Positions 24,437 through 33,220 of a stretch of 64,000 nt of DNA are shown piece by piece. Position numbers and translations under genes: made by a program. How positions within the stretch are numbered: position 1 is the stretch's first letter; every line of letters begins with the position of its first letter. This stretch comes from an uncultured bacterium (GTDB lineage Bacteria > Planctomycetota > UBA8108 > UBA1146): assembly GCA_913056395.1 (NCBI GenBank), contig CAJXMG010000008.1, positions 1 through 64,000 on the forward strand. Reading direction: 5' to 3'. Under the pieces are notes generated by a model that was not told where the DNA came from, made no database searches, and worked only from the letters and a program-made list of their open reading frames with translations.

Positions 24437-26568
24437 ATATAAAGCCTCGTGGTGCCTTTGATTCACGAACAACGCGATATTTGCGTCCTGATCGTCCCTA
24501 CATTTGTGGCAACAGTTCCCAGCCTTGCTCAAGCGGTCCGACAGGATCCGGAGTCTGCCCCCATGGAGAGGCGGGCTGCTTTCCGCGCATGAGCGAAGGC
24601 TACCTTCGAAAGAGGGTCCAGCGCAGTCTTTTTCTCCTTTTTCTGGGCGGGTTGATGGTCACCCTTGCCGCTGGAGGAGATGAGAAGGGCCCCTTTGATC
24701 AGGAGTTGATCTCGCCGGGCCCCTTGTCCCATTTTCATTCCCAGTTTGATTGTAGTGATTGTCACTCCGCTGACTTGAATTCATGGCAAGGGCTTTTGTC
24801 CAGTGTTTGGGATGGAAGTGGAGACACCTTTGCCAGCGATGGTTGTCTCAAGTGCCATGATCAGGGCCCTCATGCGATGAGTGCCCATGGTGTTTCGCCG
24901 GAAGCTTTGCGTGAGAGAAGTGGTCTGCAGGGTGTCGCTCCCTTCCACGATCAAACAGAGTGTGCAGTTTGTCATACTGAACATGGTCATGGCAGTCATG
25001 ATGTTCAGCTCTCTGACTCCCGTTGCCAGACGTGTCACCAGCAGCAATTCGAAAGTTTTGTGTCAGGCCATCCTCCTTTTTCGGAAGACTTCGGAAATAA
25101 ACCGAGAACACTTTCTTTCAGTCACTCTGATCATGCATTGCGTCACTTCAAAACCATGCCCGAGTATGCTCCCCAATCCTGTTCGGGGTGCCACCAGTTG
25201 AATGAGACAACCGGAGCCATGACGGTCCTTCCCTATGAAGAGTCCTGCGGCCAGTGTCATACCGACGACATCATCAAGAGCGAGGCCGTGAAGTTTTTCG
25301 CACTGCCTATGATTTTTGGTCTGGAGGAGATGAAGGAAGAGGGGATGGGTGTCGGAGATTGGCCGTACATCGATATTCTCGATCTCACACCCTGGACTCG
25401 GCGCTGGTATCAAAGCAGTGAAATGGATTCTGAATTTTCCGAATTGATGAAACTGTCAGAGCTTGAAGGTGATGAACCTGGAAATCCGGCCAAAGTGCGG
25501 GAGGTTCAGGAGTTTGCCATGTCGATCAAGCGATCATTCATGAAAGACATGATCAGTGATTTGCGGTCATGGATAGGAAGACTGTTGCCGGGGGAGTACA
25601 GCGAATGGACCAGTGACGAACTGGCCCAGCTCTCAGGCCAATTCCCGATCGCCTTGCTGGTCAAAATGCAGGAGCGCTGGTTCCCAAATCTGGACGAAGA
25701 ACTGAACCGTTTCGACAGTGGCATGTTGGTTGAACCTCAGGCAAGTGAAGAGGGGATGACAGAAGAAAACACCGCTGTTGCTGCTGCTGTTGCCGAAGAG
25801 GATGATCTCCTCGCTGGCGGCGAAGATGATCTGTTGCTGGAAGATGAAGGCGATCTACTTGCGGATGAAGATGACCTGCTCATGGATGAAGAGGATCTGC
25901 TGGCGGAAGATGAGGACCTTCTTGCTGGATCCGAAGAAGATCTCTTGCTGGAAGAAGACGATCTTCTCTCAGGTGATTTGGATCAGGAGAAGGACGCAGA
26001 TAAAGAGGAGACAATTGTTCAGGAGCACTCCCTCGAAGAAACCAGTGTTGGTCGTGATTGGGCCAATCTCGGTGGTTGGTACGAGGAGGCAGGGGTGGTT
26101 TGGTACAAGCCTGTCCAACACGCTGACCCTTTCCTGAAAGCATGGATCGAAGCGGAAATCCGTCACGGAGCGGGTGAAGAAACCTCCGCAGAAATTCTGT
26201 CACTTCTGTTGGCAGATAACGCTCCCGGTAAATGCAGCAAGTGCCATTCCGGGGTTTCTGCTGAGAAGGGTGCCTTGAACTGGACCCCCGCTGCCAGGGA
26301 AGAAGCGGTTCGATTTTCGAAATTCAGTCATGCGGATCATGTGTTCAGCGACGCAGATCTTCAATGCACGAGCTGTCATCAGCCACGGGAGTCTCAATCC
26401 TCCAGTGGTCATGACTGGTTTCCTGTAAAAATGGAATCATGCACAGATTGCCACGGTCAGGAAGTCGCAGATGACTGTACTCTTTGTCATCAGTATCACG
26501 CTTCCCCTGGAATCAGAAAGCTCAAGTCTGCGAGTATCAATATTTTCCGCATGTCAGAAGAAAACTGA
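24433..26568 (+). CDS. membrane-anchored decaheme cytochrome c with internal acidic DLL repeat
   Basis: This 711-residue protein starts at an ATG overlapping the previous stop. A cytoplasmic-type N-terminus has four Cys spaced C-x6-C-x9-C-x6-C (residues 25, 32, 42, 49). A membrane helix follows (about 64-80). Six CxxCH sites come next (CSDCH, CLKCH, CAVCH, CQTCH, CSGCH, CGQCH). After a helical stretch and an acidic DLL repeat (about 455-516) there are four more (CSKCH, CTSCH, CTDCH, CTLCH), ten in all. The heme part is predicted periplasmic, tethered by the helix. Histidines in FSHSDH and FSHADH are candidate distal ligands. It is the last gene of the redox locus, coupled to the cytochrome-b-like protein, so receiving electrons from it, or giving them to it, is a natural inference. 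Confidence 0.88.
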   Translation: MNIKPRGAFDSRTTRYLRPDRPYICGNSSQPCSSGPTGSGVCPHGEAGCFPRMSEGYLRKRVQRSLFLLFLGGLMVTLAAGGDEKGPFDQELISPGPLSHFHSQFDCSDCHSADLNSWQGLLSSVWDGSGDTFASDGCLKCHDQGPHAMSAHGVSPEALRERSGLQGVAPFHDQTECAVCHTEHGHGSHDVQLSDSRCQTCHQQQFESFVSGHPPFSEDFGNKPRTLSFSHSDHALRHFKTMPEYAPQSCSGCHQLNETTGAMTVLPYEESCGQCHTDDIIKSEAVKFFALPMIFGLEEMKEEGMGVGDWPYIDILDLTPWTRRWYQSSEMDSEFSELMKLSELEGDEPGNPAKVREVQEFAMSIKRSFMKDMISDLRSWIGRLLPGEYSEWTSDELAQLSGQFPIALLVKMQERWFPNLDEELNRFDSGMLVEPQASEEGMTEENTAVAAAVAEEDDLLAGGEDDLLLEDEGDLLADEDDLLMDEEDLLAEDEDLLAGSEEDLLLEEDDLLSGDLDQEKDADKEETIVQEHSLEETSVGRDWANLGGWYEEAGVVWYKPVQHADPFLKAWIEAEIRHGAGEETSAEILSLLLADNAPGKCSKCHSGVSAEKGALNWTPAAREEAVRFSKFSHADHVFSDADLQCTSCHQPRESQSSSGHDWFPVKMESCTDCHGQEVADDCTLCHQYHASPGIRKLKSASINIFRMSEEN
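25795..25980 (+). repeat. acidic DLL-rich repeat in the decaheme cytochrome
   Basis: The region encodes about eight units built round DLL, flanked by Glu and Asp (for example EEDDLLAGG, EDEGDLLADED, DDLLMDEEDLL). It separates the first six heme sites from the last four. The composition resembles the five-copy DDLL repeat in the pentaheme protein of the same locus, although spacing is less regular here. Confidence 0.85.
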
Positions 26569-26569
26569 T

Positions 26570-27625
26570 TCAGGAAGCGGACAGCAGCCTATTTTGTTCA
26601 GTTCTGGCTCGGCGAATTCTCGAATTGAGTAAGGGGCGGCGCTGACGAATAAATTCAGTTAGACAGATGTCTAGCGAAGCGAAGAATCCGTTTTCCAATT
26701 CGTCCAATAAATCTCCCAGCAACAAAGCATCTTCAAGGTCCGAATCCACTCCTGAATATAGATCTGGCAATGTGGGGTGAGCTGCTTTGCCAATCAACAC
26801 CACATTGTCTTTGTGGAAGAAGCGGGGAAGTCTCCGGTCAGAACATTTGGATATTTCAACCGCATTGATGGCTTCCTCACTAAAGATCGGACGCAGCTCT
26901 TTGGGCCAATTGCGACTCCACTTGAAGATCAGTTTTCGGCATTCTTCGGAGGAGCTGTTGGAGTGGATGAGTAGCCCTTTGGCGTCCACTTGCAACCGCC
27001 AAGAGACACTTTCGGAATCGACAGGATAGATGATCAGTTCACCGAAAGTTTGTGGAATCTTGTATGAGAGAACTCGCTCGTTAAAGATGGCAGCGGTATT
27101 ACCAGTTGTTGAAGTCCCGCTTATTTGAATAGTATGCGACAATGAGAGTGCAGGCCCTGGTATGTGCATTTCTCTGATTACAGATTGAACACCGTCTGCA
27201 CCGACGAAGAGGTCTGCATTTGATCGTGTACCATTTTTAAAATGGGCAGATTCGATTTTATATCCCAAATACGGTTCAAAATGACTGAACTGAGCACCAA
27301 ACCGGTATCGGTCTTCTCCAACACACTTTTGAATTTCTTGATGTAGTCGCAATGCATCGGCAGTGAAAAGAAAGTTTCCAGATTCCGTCCGAAATTGATC
27401 TGAAACGGAGTAAGCCCTTCCCCCTCTCAGAGGGGTGACCCAATTGCGGAGCTTCAGGCCCAATGAAGATAGAGATTCCAAAGAGACCGAATTGAAAAGG
27501 TATCCGCTGCTACAGGAATCGAGTCCTGTTTCAGGAATGCAGATTTCTACTTCGTGTCTGGATTGAAGTAAGCGCAGTGCGAGCGCCATACCAGACAGGC
27601 AGGAGCCCAATATAGTGATTTTCAT
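26570..27625 (-). CDS. FAD-dependent monooxygenase homologue with degenerate cofactor motifs
   Basis: This 351-residue protein is a paralogue of the flavin monooxygenase at 29022-30110. Both have GADGV near 140-150 and a C-terminal block equivalent to GDAAHP followed by SALEDALLLGDLLDE. Here the first motif is LGSCLSGMALAL instead of the usual G-x-G-x-x-G, and GDAAHP has become GKAAHP, replacing the Asp that contacts the FAD ribityl chain. FAD binding may be altered or lost. The ATG at 27625 aligns with the paralogue's start; a TTG three codons earlier is also in frame. It lies downstream of the PLP enzyme on the same strand, with 170 nt between them. Substrate unknown. Confidence 0.75.
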   Translation of the reverse strand: MKITILGSCLSGMALALRLLQSRHEVEICIPETGLDSCSSGYLFNSVSLESLSSLGLKLRNWVTPLRGGRAYSVSDQFRTESGNFLFTADALRLHQEIQKCVGEDRYRFGAQFSHFEPYLGYKIESAHFKNGTRSNADLFVGADGVQSVIREMHIPGPALSLSHTIQISGTSTTGNTAAIFNERVLSYKIPQTFGELIIYPVDSESVSWRLQVDAKGLLIHSNSSSEECRKLIFKWSRNWPKELRPIFSEEAINAVEISKCSDRRLPRFFHKDNVVLIGKAAHPTLPDLYSGVDSDLEDALLLGDLLDELENGFFASLDICLTEFIRQRRPLLNSRIRRARTEQNRLLSAS

Positions 27626-27795
27626 ACTCTTCAAACGCCTCTGAATAAGAGATTGGGCCGCTCGCAGTTAGCATCGCTTTGAAATAGTCGGTCCTGATAT
27701 TAATAGCAGTAAAGTCGCAATAGTCACACCGAGTAATGGAGATAGGCAAAATTGACACAAATGACAGTTTAGTCATAAAAATATCGCTCACTCCT

Positions 27796-28995
27796 TTAGT
27801 AGACTCTGATCGAATCCCAGACAGTTTCGATTCTCATCAGTGCCTCATTCAGAATCTCCTGTGAAGTTGCAACGGAGAGGCGCAAGTGTCCCTCAGCACC
27901 CGGGCCAAACCATCTCGCAGCACCCGGAACGACACTGACTCGTGCTTCTTTCAAAATCTTTTCCGCCAGAGTTTCCATCTCTGTATTCGGAATTTGGATT
28001 TTGGGAAACAGCAGGAAGGTGCCCTCCGGAACGGGGCATTGGATCCCTTCCAGAGCTGAGAGTCGCTGGGCTGCAGAGGGGATTACCTGTCGCAAATGGT
28101 CGACAAAGGCTCTGCGCCATTTGCCCCCGTGTACCAGAGCCGCCTCAGCAGCCACCTGGGAAAGGGCAGTGGCGCCACCACTGGTATCGAGGATCCCTGA
28201 TTCTTCAGTGATTTTTCTGAAGAGATGATCATTACAAGTGTGCAGGTATCCGACCCGCAACCCTGACAAGCCGTCACTTTTTGAGAAGCCTGAAATTGAC
28301 ACCGTTCTCGCAGCGATTTCTGCAGAAAGAGAAGCCAGCGAGGTCATGGGTACATCCCCAAGGATGATTTCGGACCAGACTTCATCACTGACCAGCACCA
28401 AATCGTGTTTCTCTGCGAGATGGGCCATGGCTTGGAGTTCTTCAGTTCTCAAAACCCTGCCTGTGGGGTTGTGGGGATTACAAACCAGCAGGGCTTTTGT
28501 CTTGGCAGTGATCATCGACTCGAGCTGCTGAATGTCGAAAGCCCCCCCGATGGGTGAAACGGGACAGCGATGAACCTTTGCTCCGGCCAGCTCTGCACAG
28601 TGGGGAAGCAGAAAATCAACGGGGTCAAAAGTCAGGGCTTCGTCGCCAGGGTTCAAAATGGCGCGACAGGCAACCTTGAGTGCGGAAGCTGCTCCATCGA
28701 TGACGAGAACCTTGTCCGCGCTGGCGGGTATCCCCTTGCTGCACAAGCCTTCGGCGATGGCTTCCCGAAAACTTTCGAACCCCTGTGGAGGGCAGTAACC
28801 CAGATATCCCTGTTGGATGTGACGTCCTACGGCATCGGCAACCTCAGGGCAAATCGGATAATCCATTTCACCGGCAGTCAGAGGAATCACACCCTCTTCA
28901 ACCGTGGCCCAGCGCAGATTGAAAGCAGTTCTTCTGAGCGCTTTTTCATCGATCCGGTCATGACTGAACAATTCAGGGGTAGGGGTAATCTTCAT
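27796..28995 (-). CDS. PLP-dependent aminotransferase, MalY/PatB (cystathionine beta-lyase) type
   Basis: This 399-residue fold-type I enzyme has the Asn of CNPHNPTGRVL near 180 and Asp/Tyr-type residues in LVSDEVWSEI. The PLP-binding lysine lies in SISGFSKSDGLSGLRVGY near 240, and a C-terminal Arg in HLRLSVA. The closest well-known groups are MalY and PatB C-S lyases and related class I/II aminotransferases. The early phrase IPLTAGEMDYPICPEV resembles the MalY start, where W or E residues line the pocket. Reaction cannot be fixed without a substrate test. I chose the ATG at 28995; a TTG further upstream would overlap the monooxygenase stop. The gene lies between two related FAD monooxygenases on one strand. 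Confidence 0.87.
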   Translation of the reverse strand: MKITPTPELFSHDRIDEKALRRTAFNLRWATVEEGVIPLTAGEMDYPICPEVADAVGRHIQQGYLGYCPPQGFESFREAIAEGLCSKGIPASADKVLVIDGAASALKVACRAILNPGDEALTFDPVDFLLPHCAELAGAKVHRCPVSPIGGAFDIQQLESMITAKTKALLVCNPHNPTGRVLRTEELQAMAHLAEKHDLVLVSDEVWSEIILGDVPMTSLASLSAEIAARTVSISGFSKSDGLSGLRVGYLHTCNDHLFRKITEESGILDTSGGATALSQVAAEAALVHGGKWRRAFVDHLRQVIPSAAQRLSALEGIQCPVPEGTFLLFPKIQIPNTEMETLAEKILKEARVSVVPGAARWFGPGAEGHLRLSVATSQEILNEALMRIETVWDSIRVY

Positions 28996-29021
28996 CGGCG
29001 GGGCTTCTTTCTGATCTTTGT

Positions 29022-30110
29022 TCAGGCACAAACGGGGACTCGGTCAATGGAGTGTGATTCAAGACCCAGAAATTGTCTCTGCAGGCTTCGACCCTCTTCC
29101 AGTCGTCGCTGAAGAACCGGAATCCGTTTGTTGGCAAAATCCGTCAGGCGTCGATCGAGACTGTCGACGGAAGTGGAGTCCCAGTCACTCAGGGTATCCC
29201 CAAGATTCAGGCCATCCTCGAGTGCGGACCCGACTCCCTGACTGGTGAAGGTCAACAGGGGATGAGCGGCGTCTCCCACCAGTAGTACATTCCCCTTGTG
29301 AAAACGGGAGGGAAGATCCATGTCAGTGGTTCTCCAAAGATGACAGTGGCGCAGATCCCCGGATCCGACGACCTTTCTGACCAATGTTGGCCATCTCTGC
29401 AGTTCTGACTTCAGCCAATCGGATCTTGCTTCGGAATCCAGCAATGTCTGGGGCCATCGACGGAGGTCCCACTGGAAGTACCAGATCACCTTCTGGTCTG
29501 CGGTTGGAACCATCCCCATGGCAGCCCCCTCGCGACCATTCATGAACTTTTTGAAGGTGCCTTGCAACTCTGCTGGGATTTTTTCGAATTGAGTCATGCC
29601 GACGATCTCAACAGATTTGACGGAGCTCAAAGTCGATTCGGGGAAACAATCGCGGCGAATTTTCGACCGGACACCATCCGCACCAATGAAGAGATCCGCT
29701 TCGATGATTCTTCCATTCCTCAGGGCAGCAGCACGGGTAGATCCGTTTTTTTCCACAATGAAGTGGTCAAACTCAGACCCGAAGTGAATCGTTCCCGGCT
29801 GGAGCTGATTTCGCATCTGGCTAACCAGACGTTGCCTCTCAATTCCCTGGCAATCCTGTAGGGGCTGTCGGGAATGGAAGTTGTGGTTCAGATCGTGGAC
29901 GTGGTACTGCCCGATTGCGTGGGTATGGCCTGACACCGAAACGCCCAATTCCCGAAGATTCTGGCAAGTGTTGGCATCGAAGATCATTCCGAATCCACCA
30001 GAAGCAGCGGAGGATCTTCGCTCCAGTATTGAAACGCGGTGTCCGCTTTTCTGCAGGCCCAGGGCGCACGCCATCCCGGCAATACTGCCCCCTATGATAA
30101 CGATCCTCAT
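29022..30110 (-). CDS. FAD-dependent monooxygenase
   Basis: This 362-residue flavoprotein opens with the Rossmann motif MRIVIIGGSIAGMACALGL. ILER ends the second strand. It has GADGVRSKIR near 150 (the DG motif) and LLVGDAAHPLL near 290 with the FAD-contacting Asp. This is the PHBH/salicylate-hydroxylase-like group, which hydroxylates small aromatic or polyketide-like substrates with NAD(P)H and oxygen. AGAGAGG lies just upstream of the ATG at 30110. The gene is first in a minus-strand run with the PLP enzyme and the degenerate paralogue, so a small biosynthetic or detoxification pathway is possible. Substrate is not evident. Confidence 0.9.
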   Translation of the reverse strand: MRIVIIGGSIAGMACALGLQKSGHRVSILERRSSAASGGFGMIFDANTCQNLRELGVSVSGHTHAIGQYHVHDLNHNFHSRQPLQDCQGIERQRLVSQMRNQLQPGTIHFGSEFDHFIVEKNGSTRAAALRNGRIIEADLFIGADGVRSKIRRDCFPESTLSSVKSVEIVGMTQFEKIPAELQGTFKKFMNGREGAAMGMVPTADQKVIWYFQWDLRRWPQTLLDSEARSDWLKSELQRWPTLVRKVVGSGDLRHCHLWRTTDMDLPSRFHKGNVLLVGDAAHPLLTFTSQGVGSALEDGLNLGDTLSDWDSTSVDSLDRRLTDFANKRIPVLQRRLEEGRSLQRQFLGLESHSIDRVPVCA

Positions 30111-30338
30111 GATTCACCTCTCTCAGCGGGGTAAGGGAGGAAATCCGAATTTCCCTGTCCCGATATATCTGGAATCCGGATCTGGGGAAGAAGGGGACCG
30201 AAAAACTCCAAATTGTCGAGCAGGCCGTGTATTTGGCGTTTAACAGGGTTTTTTGAGTTGGGGATATACCAGAGGTCCTGGGGCGTTTTTCCATTGTCCG
30301 GGAATTGCCCAAAGATGTGAAGTGACAGAGGAGTGGTG

Positions 30339-32312
30339 ATGAATGATTCCACAGATCAGAAAACGGAATGGCCTTTTCCGATTCTGGAAGTTCTGAATGA
30401 AATCAAACTTTCTAGCGATCAGTACATAGATCTTTATTCCGGTGCATATATTCTTTGCGCTTCGATTTGCCTGATCATAGGCGGTCTGATTCTCAGCACT
30501 TCAGCTTCGAGAAAAAGTGGACACAGAAAACTGATCGCAAGCCACTGGGGATTTCTTGCGCTTTTCTATCTGGGCGCACTTGTGAGTTTGCAAGGTCGCA
30601 GTGCTGCTGGGTTTATAGATCCCTATTGGACCCCGAGGGTTGCCTCATTCTTTTCCCAGATTGGTTTTTATTTGTCATCTGCCTTCTTGCTGATGGGTCT
30701 TTGGGAAATGTTTCACTCCAGCAGATTTTCAAAGAAGGTAATCCAAGGCGTGGTTTTTACAGGATTGGCCATCGTATTTTTGTTTCAGGTCAGATGGGCA
30801 TATATGAATCCTGAGGGATTAGGCGAACAGCGCTTTTTAGAAAAAGTTCTTTTGCCGATGCTGTTAATGGGGAGTTCCTATGTGGCAGCAGGTCTGCTGT
30901 TTTGCCCTTGTTTGAATAAAACGCTTTCGAGGTTCAGGGAATTCAAATCCAGTTACTTTCTGAATATGCCTTTGCTCGCATTCGGCTTGATTAATTTCGG
31001 ATGGTTCACGCTGTATTTTGTTGGATACAGTCTTTTTGAAGTGCATGTAGTGAGAAATATGGGATTGTTTCTGTTTGGTATACAGACCCTGGTCCTGCTG
31101 TGCATCGGGTTAGGCCTCTTGAGAGTGGCCATGCTGATAGAACAAACACAATTGAACAAGGTCAGCCGCCTGGTCAGGCAAAATCAGATTCACGGTGAAT
31201 TGGGTCAGCTTTCCGCAGGAATCGTTCACGATATCAACAATTGCGTTTCTGTGATCAATATGTCCGCCGAACTGGCAAAATCCCAAGTGCACAAGGGCTC
31301 TTCTGCTGAAGCGATCGAAAAGAAACTCGACGTGATTATTGATCGGGCAAAAACCATTTCTCAAACTTCCGGTGAGATGCTCGATTCAATTCGTGCACAA
31401 ACAATCTCCGTAAACAAAAGATATCCGATTGCGCCTGATGAATCCCTGTCCCTTCTTAGGCCAGCGTTGCAGATGATCGTTCCCAACAATGTTCGTTTGG
31501 ATTTCGACCTCAAGACCCCGGTAAACAAGAAAATCTGTTGTGCCATTAATGATTTCGAAATGATCATCCTGAATCTGGTAAAGAATTCGGTGGATGCCAT
31601 CTCTGAAAAAGGTGGACTGGCCAACAAAGGTACGATCAAGATTCAATCGGAGTGGGTCTCAGTCGGCAGCGCTGTGGCTACTGGAATTGCCGAGGATCAG
31701 AATGAGTACATTCGAATTTCCATCGCCGACAATGGTTGCGGGATGTCTGAGGATGTTCTGCAGCAATCCACGGAAGTAGAGTTCAGTACAAAAGGTGATG
31801 ATGGTTCAGGATTTGGCCTGGCAAATGTGCAAAACTTTGTTCACGATTTGAAAGGCCGTCTCTCTATCCAATCGGAAGAGGGCCAGGGGACGACGGTAGA
31901 GTTGCTGATACCCGTGGATCTTCCATATGTCGTCGTGGCCACCGAAAGCAGTAATGCAGTGGCCCAAACCGTGAACTCTGCAAGCTGGAATACGGTCAGC
32001 ATCTCCAACGGAGATTTTTCCGACGTGAGTATGTCTGGTCAGGGTGGAGTGGTTTTGGTGAGCGACGAATCTGAAGTTTCCCCACGTGAATTGTTGGGAC
32101 AGTTGAACGGGGATTCAGAAATCAACCGCTGGAGCGTTCTCGAAGTGGTCAATGATTCTGAAGTGGATCGTTCAAGACGATGGCGAGATCGGGGAATCCC
32201 CTATGCCGGGATTCATGTGAGACACTCTGCTTTGGAGTTGCATGCCGCCATCCGAAATCTGTTGAACATGGAATGGGAAGGCGAGGCGAGGTCGCCTGAA
32301 GTCCAGTCCTGA
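30339..32312 (+). CDS. membrane sensor histidine kinase with a degenerate receiver-like tail
   Basis: This protein of about 657 residues begins with roughly seven membrane helices (about 30-275), a sensor layout without a recognised periplasmic domain. The dimerisation domain has LGQLSAGIVHDINN with the phospho-acceptor His near 291. The ATPase domain has an N-box (LNLVKNSVDAISE), G1 (IADNGCGM) and G2 (GSGFGLANV). The last 130 residues contain VVLVSDE, an internal helix pattern and a GIPYAGIHVRHSALEL end, like a receiver domain, but lack an obvious phospho-acceptor Asp. ATG 30339 has GAGGAG 5 nt upstream; two GTG codons precede it. No response regulator gene is adjacent. The kinase diverges from the monooxygenase and faces the interrupted lipoprotein gene. 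Confidence 0.88.
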   Translation: MNDSTDQKTEWPFPILEVLNEIKLSSDQYIDLYSGAYILCASICLIIGGLILSTSASRKSGHRKLIASHWGFLALFYLGALVSLQGRSAAGFIDPYWTPRVASFFSQIGFYLSSAFLLMGLWEMFHSSRFSKKVIQGVVFTGLAIVFLFQVRWAYMNPEGLGEQRFLEKVLLPMLLMGSSYVAAGLLFCPCLNKTLSRFREFKSSYFLNMPLLAFGLINFGWFTLYFVGYSLFEVHVVRNMGLFLFGIQTLVLLCIGLGLLRVAMLIEQTQLNKVSRLVRQNQIHGELGQLSAGIVHDINNCVSVINMSAELAKSQVHKGSSAEAIEKKLDVIIDRAKTISQTSGEMLDSIRAQTISVNKRYPIAPDESLSLLRPALQMIVPNNVRLDFDLKTPVNKKICCAINDFEMIILNLVKNSVDAISEKGGLANKGTIKIQSEWVSVGSAVATGIAEDQNEYIRISIADNGCGMSEDVLQQSTEVEFSTKGDDGSGFGLANVQNFVHDLKGRLSIQSEEGQGTTVELLIPVDLPYVVVATESSNAVAQTVNSASWNTVSISNGDFSDVSMSGQGGVVLVSDESEVSPRELLGQLNGDSEINRWSVLEVVNDSEVDRSRRWRDRGIPYAGIHVRHSALELHAAIRNLLNMEWEGEARSPEVQS

Positions 32313-32334
32313 TGCGGATCTTGAGTATTGTGGT

Positions 32335-33024
32335 TCAAAAAGGGATCGTCGTAGAGATGGTCGGGTCTTCTCCACCCAACAGGATGAAGGAAATATTGAC
32401 CCAATCTCCGCGCCAGGTCACCAACGGGTGAAGATTATCGCCGTCCCAGATCATTGATCCACTCAATGTATTGGTAAGGTTGTACTGCAGACTCCCCGGC
32501 ATTTTCCAACTTCCATCATCCGGGGTGTAGGAAATTGAAACAGATCCGCTGGTTCGGGAATTCAGTAATGTTGCTGCGGAGATAAAAAATGCATTGCCAT
32601 CCACTTCACCAGATGGCCAGGCAGAACTGGTTCCGGCAAAAAAAGCGGGCATTCCATCCTTGGCTTCTCTTAATCGATAATTCATTACCGGATAGTAGTC
32701 ATTGGAAGTGACCCCATGCTCCAATCCAATTTGAAGATCGGGTGTGAGCAGATGGGTCAAGCTGAATGTCAGTTCTTCCCTGTTCGTATCTTCGGCAAGA
32801 ACGTTTCTCATCGTGAAATTCCAGCCCCCTGTTTGCACTGCTCCTGAGCCCCAGACCGAGGCTCCTTCACCGGGTCAGCCGACTCACATGGGTACAGTGG
32901 GGGAATTGGAAAAGGGGGCCTTGGAGAAGCGGCCACTGGAAACTACCTCAGGGCCAGAGTGGCAACCTGAGAGGGTCGAAGCAGCAAGGGCACAGAAGGC
33001 TGTGATCCATATGAGTCGTAACAT
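32335..33024 (-). pseudogene. lipoprotein/barrel-like gene with two in-frame TGA codons
   Basis: From an ATG at 33024, with AAAGG 8 nt upstream, the frame encodes a lipoprotein signal peptide (IWITAFCALAASTLSGC, lipobox Cys 21). It stays in frame to the stop at 32335, except for TGA at codons 47 (32886-32884) and 50 (32877-32875). Beyond them the same frame holds 180 more codons with beta-strand-rich, exported-protein composition and a terminal Phe (ISTTIPF). The downstream part could also be translated alone from a GTG at 32838, but that start would leave out the signal peptide. The simplest reading is a gene with two nonsense changes. Recoding cannot be excluded. No known family was recognised. 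Confidence 0.6.
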
Positions 33025-33220
33025 AGAGCGGGCCTTTCATGTAAAGTCTTGGACCGAACGAAGGTCCCTACGAATTCATCGACGGGAAAGGTTCCGAAAT
33101 TTAGCCATATTTTGCGAAAATAGCGATTTAACTGGCCAGTCAGTGGGTTGACCGTCAGCCTCAATTCCATAACGCTTCGAGTTCTGCATGTTGAGAACAG
33201 ATTTGACAGGAGTTGGAGCG

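Noticed and set aside
27531-27791. 86-codon frame upstream of the degenerate monooxygenase
   Set aside because: It overlaps the real gene in another frame, has no clear ribosome site and no recognised domain; composition looks non-coding.
32875-32886. Reassignment of TGA to Trp (or selenocysteine) to explain the two in-frame TGA codons
   Set aside because: TGA ends many other genes in the window, including ATGA overlaps, so a code change does not fit. No selenocysteine element was seen and two UGA three codons apart is not a usual arrangement.
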